In this document: positions 52,249 through 59,590 of the stretch, one piece after another | Numbering within the stretch: the first letter of the stretch is position 1 | How the letters are laid out: each line of letters starts with the position of its first letter | From: an uncultured Planctomycetales bacterium | Lineage (GTDB): Bacteria > Planctomycetota > Planctomycetia > Pirellulales > Thermoguttaceae | Assembly: GCA_947305735.1 (NCBI GenBank) | Contig: CAMZEO010000002.1 | Span: 1 to 64,000, forward strand | Direction of reading: 5' to 3' | DNA: 64,000 nt | The notes under the pieces: generated by a model | Databases searched by the model: none | Told to the model about the DNA's origin: nothing | What the model saw: only the letters and a program-made list of their open reading frames with translations | Program-made: the position numbers and the translations under genes

Positions 52249-52662
52249 TGGCGTTCTCCAAGGTTCCAGCAAACGGCTCCGAAACGCGACGTTTCCCTTC
52301 GTCGGGGCGAATGGAGCTTTCCGACTCGAGTTGGCATTATAACGTCTTTTTCGATTTTGGGAAGCGAAGAGGAATTTTCCGCAAATTACTTGCTTTTTTT
52401 TCGCGATTTTTTTCGCTTGGGGACGATAAAAGAGATAAGATAGATAAAAGAGATAATTAAACGCGAAGATTAATCGGTCAAGACGCGGCCTTTGGGTTCG
52501 ATCGTCGTCTTGACGAGGGGCGTTTTCCCCGAGCTTTGCGCGACGCGAATAGTTACGTACGATCGATGGAAACCTGGTTTTCGCCGCGCGTCCAATAGGC
52601 GGCGCGAGTTTTATCGACGTGTTTGGGTCGCTTTGTTGCGGCGAATTCCTAAGGAGGATGTT

Positions 52663-53130
52663 ATGAAATCGAAATTGGCTCTTTGTTTTATAGCGGCGTT
52701 TGGATTCGTCGTCGCGAACGTTTCCGCGCAAGATTCCGTCGACGTCGCGGCTCCCGCGCCGGCGGTCGTCGCTTCTCAGACGACCGTCCAGCCCTTGGGC
52801 GATTGCGACGAGTGCGCCCAGGGAGGCTTCGTTGGATTCGGACGGTTCGGCGGTTTGGGCAGTCCTCGCGCCTACTGGGAGCAACGCGACGCCGAGCGCC
52901 GCGACGAAATCGGTCGACGTCGCCAGATCGTCCAAAGGTCTCCTTACGCGTATCCGACCGGAGAGCTTCAGGACTGGGCGCGTTTCCGCAACTATCCGTA
53001 CGTGTATTACGATCACAATTTTGGAACGCGCGATATGCGCATTCCCGGATACAACCCCGCGTGGCAAAACTACTATCCCTCCGGACGACGTTATCATCAG
53101 GGCAATCATTTCAATCTTGACGTGTTCTGA
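52663..53130 (+). CDS. Small secreted hypothetical protein
   Basis: aaggaggatgttATG RBS; signal peptide MKSKLALCFIAAFGFVVANVSAQ. Confidence 0.7.
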   Translation: MKSKLALCFIAAFGFVVANVSAQDSVDVAAPAPAVVASQTTVQPLGDCDECAQGGFVGFGRFGGLGSPRAYWEQRDAERRDEIGRRRQIVQRSPYAYPTGELQDWARFRNYPYVYYDHNFGTRDMRIPGYNPAWQNYYPSGRRYHQGNHFNLDVF

Positions 53131-53299
53131 TCGACCGGGTTGTTCGGGAATATAACTTTGGACGCCGCCGTTTTTTGGATCGACGGCGTTTTTTCTTTTC
53201 CTGTTCCATAAATCGTGTTGTTTTAACTTATTGAAAAATAGAAAGTTGAGATTGTTTATACACAATAAATTTTTTTAAAAAGAATTGTGTGAAATCCGC

Positions 53300-53327
53300 T
53301 TGTCGAGTTCGCGATTTGTGTTATATT
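53300..53327 (+). promoter_or_regulatory. Sigma70-like promoter for the tiny-ORF unit
   Basis: TTGTCG - 16 nt - TATATT. Confidence 0.45.
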
Positions 53328-53350
53328 GGATTTCGGTTTCAGGAGAATAT

Positions 53351-53443
53351 ATGAAATTCCCCGCCTGCAGGCGCGTTCGCGTCGTTTTACCCGGTCCCGC
53401 GGGATCCCCAATGAAGGAGTCTTTGTATGTCGAAACGCAGTAA
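53351..53443 (+). CDS. Possible 30-aa small ORF MKFPACRRVRVVLPGPAGSPMKESLYVETQ
   Basis: AGGAGAATAT-ATG. Confidence 0.35.
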   Translation: MKFPACRRVRVVLPGPAGSPMKESLYVETQ

Positions 53444-53489
53444 ACGTCGTCAGTGGTGGAGAGAAGAGATCTTAGCGACCGCCGCGTAA
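53427..53489 (+). CDS. Possible 20-aa small ORF MSKRSKRRQWWREEILATAA
   Basis: AAGGAGT then ATG; overlaps the upstream small ORF in another frame; terminator follows. Confidence 0.4.
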   Translation: MSKRSKRRQWWREEILATAA

Positions 53490-53517
53490 CGCGCGGTTCT
53501 TTCGCAAGAACTTGATA

Positions 53518-53551
53518 AAGAGCTTTGATTCAGGAGAGAATCAAAGCTCTT
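53518..53551 (+). terminator. Perfect 14-bp stem hairpin, terminator-like
   Basis: aagagctttgattc-aggaga-gaatcaaagctctt then cttgtttt. Confidence 0.75.
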
Positions 53552-53754
53552 CTTGTTTTCCGTCGGGGAACGATCCGCGCGAGGAGTCTCTCCGCTTCCC
53601 CCATTGGGACGGACTGCAAATCAACGCGCCGCAATCGTCCAACCGTCCCGTCGGCGTCGACGTTAGATTTGCGCAAGCAAATTTTAAAATCAAGACTTTA
53701 AGAAAAGCCGAAGCCGTGTTTTAGTTCTAAAACACGGCTGTGATCGGCGAATAA

Positions 53755-54318
53755 TTACGACTTTTCTTCAAGCGTAATTATTTCTCTTTCGCATTCCGCA
53801 GTTACGCCTTCGTCCCAATCGTTATTGACAAACGCGTCGACGCTCGAAAATTTTCTGGAAAGGTCGTAACCCTTATGGATATAAATGTCTTCTGAAAACC
53901 ATATCGCTTTTTCGAAAGACAGTTGACGATTTCCAAAATCGAAAACGAGGCCCCTTGTGAGCCAGACGTCGTACGTCTGGTCGCCGTTTTTGAATAACCG
54001 TTGGTTTTCCTGAATTACCGATACGCTTTTTATCTTTTCTTTGATTGGCGTTTCGATAAATACTTTACGATCGACAACCTGATAACGTTCGGTTTCAATT
54101 GTCCATACCGCTACGTCCTCTTTTGTTCCAAAATAGTCGAGCGGTTCTGTGAAACTGTACAGGTAAAACAGACCGTTTTCCGCTTCTATTTGCACAACTT
54201 GCGAAGACGAATTAATGTAATTGAACGAATCGCGTCTTATTGCGACAAGTTCCTTTCCAACAAGAGATTGAAGTATCAAAATCTCTTGTTCTTTTAAACG
54301 AATATCTATTTTAACCAT
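53755..54318 (-). CDS. Unknown protein in the toxin/immunity region (possibly immunity-like)
   Basis: 187-aa ORF; same strand and similar size as neighbouring putative immunity genes; no family recognised. Confidence 0.55.
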   Translation of the reverse strand: MVKIDIRLKEQEILILQSLVGKELVAIRRDSFNYINSSSQVVQIEAENGLFYLYSFTEPLDYFGTKEDVAVWTIETERYQVVDRKVFIETPIKEKIKSVSVIQENQRLFKNGDQTYDVWLTRGLVFDFGNRQLSFEKAIWFSEDIYIHKGYDLSRKFSSVDAFVNNDWDEGVTAECEREIITLEEKS

Positions 54319-54406
54319 ATTAAATTTGCGCGCGCCTTCCCAACTCTATATGTTGCAAGCCCGCGTCATATTGCGCTTCTCTTGGCTCTATTAGAAAGCG
54401 CGTCGT

Positions 54407-54955
54407 CTAATCAACTTGATAATGTTGGTCAGAAACGTCTTTAGCCTCAAAACTACCCGCGCGCCGGGATAGTATTTTATCCGTAAACAGAGCGAGATAT
54501 TCGCCTTGGGCAACCGCGTAATAAGTCGGCGGATAAAGTCGTTCAATTTCCGTGTTTGGGACGGGATGTTCGGCGACCTCAAACCATGTTAAATCGTCAT
54601 AGATTACGCTCGAATATCCGCAAGACAGGTCGACGTTGACTTGCCTTTTTGTCGGAATGTAGGTCTTTATGACGTTGATATTACGTTCTCTGTCAAAAAC
54701 ATGAAGGGTTCCGCATTGGGGACGTCGCCACATATAATTGAACAACCCCATAAAATCCTCGTAGACGGAGTCTGATTGATATAGATACGGACTTGGAACG
54801 AGATATTCCGAGCGCATCTTTTCATTATTGGGGTCGTATTTCGATTCCGTAATATTTTTCCAGGTTTCAATGGGAAAAAGAATGAGTTCTATTCCGTTAG
54901 GTTCGTCATGATAGCGTATTCCTTTTCCGCAACCTCCGCATTGTAATCCTGCCAT
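54407..54955 (-). CDS. Putative immunity protein, paralogue of 55462..55953
   Basis: CGGCG...IELILFPIETWKNI...YMWRRPQCGTLHVF aligns with CECG...IVLWAYPDKQWKDI...EIWRCPKCERLYIF; ggagaatactATG. Confidence 0.6.
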   Translation of the reverse strand: MAGLQCGGCGKGIRYHDEPNGIELILFPIETWKNITESKYDPNNEKMRSEYLVPSPYLYQSDSVYEDFMGLFNYMWRRPQCGTLHVFDRERNINVIKTYIPTKRQVNVDLSCGYSSVIYDDLTWFEVAEHPVPNTEIERLYPPTYYAVAQGEYLALFTDKILSRRAGSFEAKDVSDQHYQVD

Positions 54956-54965
54956 AGTATTCTCC

Positions 54966-55406
54966 TTAATTCATGTCGTACATAACGCCGTTGTGGAATA
55001 ATTTTACCTTACCCTTAATCCAATTTTTTCGCTTTCCTTCCTGAATCGCTTTGCTTACAATCCTATAGGCTTCCTGGTAAGACGAATATGCGGACGCTAT
55101 AACCACGATTCCCTCCCGGTGTGTTTCAGGAGGATAACGATAGGCGTCCGCTGTTTTCTGTAAAATGTATTTTTTGTCGTTTCATTCAGCCGTCGTCTGA
55201 ACCGCGTTCAACGTTGACGTCAACCGCCGGACTTCCGTCGGAACTTGACGCGTTGCCCCAACTTATAACGCTACCGTCTGAGAGACCGCGCCGACGACCC
55301 TTTTCCCGCCCCGTTTTTTATCATAAACAGGTATTTCAATACCGCCATGGGCTAATTAATCATATAATTCTTTGGCGGTCTTTTCAGGATCGTCTGACTC
55401 GAACAT
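54966..55406 (-). pseudogene. Possible decayed ORF upstream of the 182-aa immunity-like gene
   Basis: One frame with stops at 55356, 55263 and 55182; last 71 codons (NDKKYILQKTADAYRYPPETHREGIVV...KLFHNGVMYDMN*) open but lack ATG. Confidence 0.35.
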
Positions 55407-55461
55407 GGCGCAAGAGTCCGTCGAAGCTTTTTTAAAACGGCGATTTTGAATTCTCGTTCGC

Positions 55462-55953
55462 TTATTCGTCTTCCAATGGATTCATAATAAGAGGTTTTGG
55501 TCGCGTTGGAGAAGGAACAAAACGGTATTCGAGGGTTTTCTTCGTCGTTGAATCGCGCAACAGTAATCGAGTATAGTCTCCGTAAATCTCGATTTTTATC
55601 GATGAGGAAGGAATGGTCGACGCGTCAATTTCGTTCGGAAAAATGATTTCGTCCCATTCGACGTCGGTAAACACGTGCCAGAGTTCTCTGGACGGATCCC
55701 CGGCGAAGATGGAGTCGTCGACTATTTCGTACATTGACCCCTTATTGGACGGATAACGAAATATGTACAAACGCTCGCATTTTGGACAACGCCATATTTC
55801 GAACGTTGCGTCGGGAATCAACACGGGATCAGTCTTTCCTATCTTTTGTATATCTTTCCATTGTTTATCGGGATACGCCCACAATACAATATCGCTGGGG
55901 CTCATAGAATCGGTCAAGTATTCGCCGCATTCGCATTCCATATGCATTTTCAT
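55462..55953 (-). CDS. Putative immunity protein with zinc-ribbon-like Cys pairs
   Basis: CECG and CPKC pairs; ATGA overlap with the upstream toxin stop (55950-55953). Confidence 0.65.
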   Translation of the reverse strand: MKMHMECECGEYLTDSMSPSDIVLWAYPDKQWKDIQKIGKTDPVLIPDATFEIWRCPKCERLYIFRYPSNKGSMYEIVDDSIFAGDPSRELWHVFTDVEWDEIIFPNEIDASTIPSSSIKIEIYGDYTRLLLRDSTTKKTLEYRFVPSPTRPKPLIMNPLEDE

Positions 55954-56534
55954 ACGTCCTTTCTGTAATAGAAGTAACCTTCGTTTGTTAAAATTTCGAC
56001 GTTAATAGGTAGTTTTTTATCTGAAAACGATCCACGAGCCCGGTTGACGATTTCATCAGCCTGTTTCTTGGTGATGTCCGCTTTTCTAGCGTCTAAAATC
56101 ACATTCTGAGCTTTTTGTTTGACCGCTTTTTGAACGTCTTTGCTTCCCGTATTGGCGTTTGGTTTGTTTAGCGTTTTTACTTCGGTAATTGTATCATTAA
56201 CCTTCAAATCTGGCGCGCGGTCTTTTTCTATTTTGGATTTGGGAATTCTTCTAACGTTATACCCCCTTTCCAAAAGTTCTCCAATAACTGGGAGTTCGTG
56301 TTGTCTAAGACCGTCTGGTTTTCCAGAAAGAGAGCCTCGAGATCTTGAACCAACAGTTCTTGAATAAAACCGCATTGGCGATTTCCGCCCCATATGGTTT
56401 CCTTTATTATACGATTCCAACTTCATGGGTAGAGAAACTGAAATCTGGTAAATTTCACGCTGAATTTCACGAGAAAACAAAAGGGACGACTGGAGAGCGG
56501 GAGAATGCGTCCATGTGAGCAGGCGTTTGTTCAT
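55950..56534 (-). CDS. Orphan CdiA-CT-like PD-(D/E)xK nuclease toxin (true start may be internal)
   Basis: ELPVIGELLERGYNVRRIPKSKIEKDRAPDLKVNDTITEVKTLNKPN...KQKAQNVILDARKADITKKQADEIVNRARG; D-x(n)-ExK motif. Confidence 0.65.
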   Translation of the reverse strand: MNKRLLTWTHSPALQSSLLFSREIQREIYQISVSLPMKLESYNKGNHMGRKSPMRFYSRTVGSRSRGSLSGKPDGLRQHELPVIGELLERGYNVRRIPKSKIEKDRAPDLKVNDTITEVKTLNKPNANTGSKDVQKAVKQKAQNVILDARKADITKKQADEIVNRARGSFSDKKLPINVEILTNEGYFYYRKDV

Positions 56535-56755
56535 CCGTATTTCTCGAAACGACGAGCGTTTGACATAACGAACGTCGTTTTGCTATCCGAGTCCAGATAT
56601 TGGGGACTTTTAAAGAATGGTCTGACAATCCATTAAACCCGCGCGGTTCCGATAAATCGCCACGCATGAGTCGGCGTTCTCGGCGCAAGCCGAAATAAAT
56701 CGGTCGGTTAACGAAAACGACGCCAAAAGAACGACGGCTCGCAATCGCAAAACGA

Positions 56756-58102
56756 CTATGAGTTAATTTGCGCTAAACGCTCGCAAAGAGGCAAAAGCTC
56801 CTCGATCTTCGCTACGATTCGCTTTTGTTCCGATAAGGGAGGAACGGGAACTAATAGTGAATGCAATACTCTAGAAGACAACCCTTGAATTGATATCCCT
56901 TTTCCTGTTATCAAACCTGCATTTTTGTAATAGAAGAAAATATAGTAGAAGAAGGAAATTATCAGACTTCCAAATGGTCTCAATCTATGAATATGATTTT
57001 GAATTCGCATACTGTAATCAAAGTTCCAAATTGCGGATCTTCCGACATCTCCACCTTCAAGAACTAAAAGGTCTCCTTTTTGTACAGAACATTTTTCAAT
57101 TTCCGTATCGGTAAAAAGCATCGTTTTAAGTTTATCAAGTTCAAAACGATTCCAGAATACGTTTGACGTTGTAATGTACTCGTATGGCTTCCCCAACTTG
57201 TCCGACGAATTTAGAGCCTTTCCTGTGTTATGTTGAAATAAATCTCCTATACGAACCCACTTCCACCCGTCCGGGATCTCAAACGGAATCTCGTCTTCTT
57301 TAATCTCGGGCAAGGGCTTTTCTTTTTTAATCTTTCCTTCTTTGACGAGTCGTTGTTTCTCGCGTTGAATCTCGCGATAGAGTTCTTCCGCAGTTCCTTC
57401 GTCGGGGCGTTGTTCGACGAGTTTGCCCTGAATTGCCAGCTGCAAAACGCTCTTTTGAAGATCGCCGGGAAATCGCTTGTCGAGCTCCCCAAGTCGATTC
57501 CACGCTTCCTCGTAACGCTCGACATAAGGCAAAAGTTCCTCGATCTTCGCCACGATTCGCTTTTGTTCCGATAACGGCGGGAGAGGAACCATGCAGTTAG
57601 ATATTTGATTAACCGTTATTTGTGGAATTGCGGACCCTGAATACGCGAACCATATTGGTTTAAAAGCGTAACAACAATAATATAAATATTCAGGTAAGAT
57701 ATCATGAAGCTTGGTCGCACAAATTGTAGTTTGAGTACACGTTGCAACTTCGTCTTTAACTAACGTTACATATCCAATAGAATTGCCTCGTGCAGGAATT
57801 ACTAAATCGTCTTTATGTAATTCTAACTCGGCGCATTTCACGTAACCGAGAACTGTATCAGATTGAGTTGCGCTGTAAACAGGAATTCCCTCGTCGAACA
57901 AGTCTTTTTTTAGAATGGTTTTGCCCATTCTTATATTAGCGAAAAATCCAAATCTTTTCCAAATCCAGTTATCTGGAATTGGGAATATTTCATCTTCCCA
58001 AACTTCACCCTTTAATGAGATACCTTCGTTTTTGTTTTGTTCAACCAGTTTCCCCTGAATCGCCAGCTGTAAAATACTGTTCCTCAACTCCTGCGGCGTC
58101 AT
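56756..58102 (-). CDS. hsdS: Type I restriction-modification specificity subunit HsdS
   Basis: Two TRDs with repeated PPLSEQKRIVAKIEELLP and LQLAIQGKLVEQ spacers. Confidence 0.94.
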   Translation of the reverse strand: MTPQELRNSILQLAIQGKLVEQNKNEGISLKGEVWEDEIFPIPDNWIWKRFGFFANIRMGKTILKKDLFDEGIPVYSATQSDTVLGYVKCAELELHKDDLVIPARGNSIGYVTLVKDEVATCTQTTICATKLHDILPEYLYYCCYAFKPIWFAYSGSAIPQITVNQISNCMVPLPPLSEQKRIVAKIEELLPYVERYEEAWNRLGELDKRFPGDLQKSVLQLAIQGKLVEQRPDEGTAEELYREIQREKQRLVKEGKIKKEKPLPEIKEDEIPFEIPDGWKWVRIGDLFQHNTGKALNSSDKLGKPYEYITTSNVFWNRFELDKLKTMLFTDTEIEKCSVQKGDLLVLEGGDVGRSAIWNFDYSMRIQNHIHRLRPFGSLIISFFYYIFFYYKNAGLITGKGISIQGLSSRVLHSLLVPVPPLSEQKRIVAKIEELLPLCERLAQINS

Positions 58103-59588
58103 TGGTTCCCCCCAAGCAAGTTCTGAATCGTATCGAGAACTTGGTCGATTTCGGCGTTAAGACTCGCTCGTTGCTCCTGATAGCGCAGTATCAAATCGCC
58201 GGGGTCGAGAATTTCGTCTTCCTGATGCGGGAACCCACACTGGTCGAGATTGTACCAAGTTCTTCGCTCAACTGCTTATAGGAATATTTCTTCGCCTTGT
58301 CGAACCCGTCGACGACGATCTCCTTTCGGTCGTTCCACCATTCCGCAACGGGCTGGAAATGTTCGAGTTTCATCGGCTTGGTCTTGCTGAAATGCTTATA
58401 CCCTTCGGGCATGTCGAGCCGATAGAACCACGTTTCCTTCGTTTGACCCGTCCTGTCGAAGAAGAGAATGTTTGTCGTAATGGACGTGTACGGCGAAAAG
58501 ACGCTGCCGGGCAGTCGGACGATCGTGTGAAGATTGAACTCGTTGAGCAGCTTCTTTTTAAGCGCGACTTTGGCGCCGTCGGTTCCGAACAGGAACCCGT
58601 CGGGCAAGACGACGGCGGCGCGTCCGTTTTGTTTGAGCCGTTCAATGATGATTGCCATAAAAAGGTCGGCGGTTTCGCTTGACGCAAGATCGGCGGGGAA
58701 AAAGTTTTTGATTTCCTTTTGTTCAGAACCTCCGTAGGGAGGATTCATTAAAATGACGTCGAATTGATCGCTTGGCGTATAGTCGAGCAATTTCTTGACA
58801 CTTAGCGAATTGTTCCGAAAGATTTGGGGATTGTCCAACTTGTGAAGGAACAAATTTGTAACGCAAAGCAGATAAGGAAGTTGTTTTTTTTCGATACCGT
58901 AAAACGAATTGCGCCACAAATCGTCGTCTTCTGTTCTTTTGATTTTCTTTTTGAGTTCCTTAAGCCACGAGACGATAAACCCTCCGGTGCCGCAGGCAAA
59001 ATCCGCCATCGTTTCTCCAATTTGCGGATTAATCGTTTGCGCCATGAAATCAGTTACGGCGCGCGGGGTGTAGAATTCTCCCGCCGACCCCGCGCTCTGA
59101 AGTTCTTGGAGAAAAGACTCATAAATACCGCTGAAAGCTTGTGATTCTTTGTAATCCTCAAGTTCAATTCCGTCGACAATGCCGACGACTTGCTTTAATA
59201 AATGACCTTCTTTCATATAATTGTTGACGTCGCTAAACGTTTCGCCAACAATGCGTTCGCGAATTGGTCGGTTTTCTTCGGCTGAGATCCTTTTTAGAGT
59301 CGGAAATAATCGATCATTAACGAATTTTAGAAACTCCGAACCGGACATTCCGTCGTTCTTGAGCTTTTCTCCCTCTTTTTTTACGCGCGCCCAGTTTTTC
59401 CATCGGCAATCTTCGGGAATGACCGGTTGATAATCGTCTTCAAGTTCCCAGTCGGCTTCTCTTGAATCGTAGGCTTTCAGAAACAGAATCCATGCGATTT
59501 GTTCAATGCGTTGAGCGTCGCCGTTAATGCCCGGATCGTTACGCATAACGTCGCGTATTTTTTTAACAAAACTTCCCACATTGCTCAT
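58099..59588 (-). CDS. hsdM: Type I DNA methyltransferase subunit HsdM, apparently frameshifted near 58255
   Basis: DFACGTGGFIVSWL, ILMNPPYGGSE; the annotated frame stops at 58191, while the adjacent frame encodes YNLDQCGFPHQEDEILDPGDLILRYQEQRASLNAEIDQVLDTIQNLLGGNQ* ending at 58099. Confidence 0.9.
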
Positions 59589-59590
59589 AG

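Noticed and set aside
52249-53265. Long N-terminal extension of the QueD ORF
   Set aside because: QueD homology begins at MFTVARDFSFSYGH (52248); the extension overlaps a plus-strand secreted-protein gene
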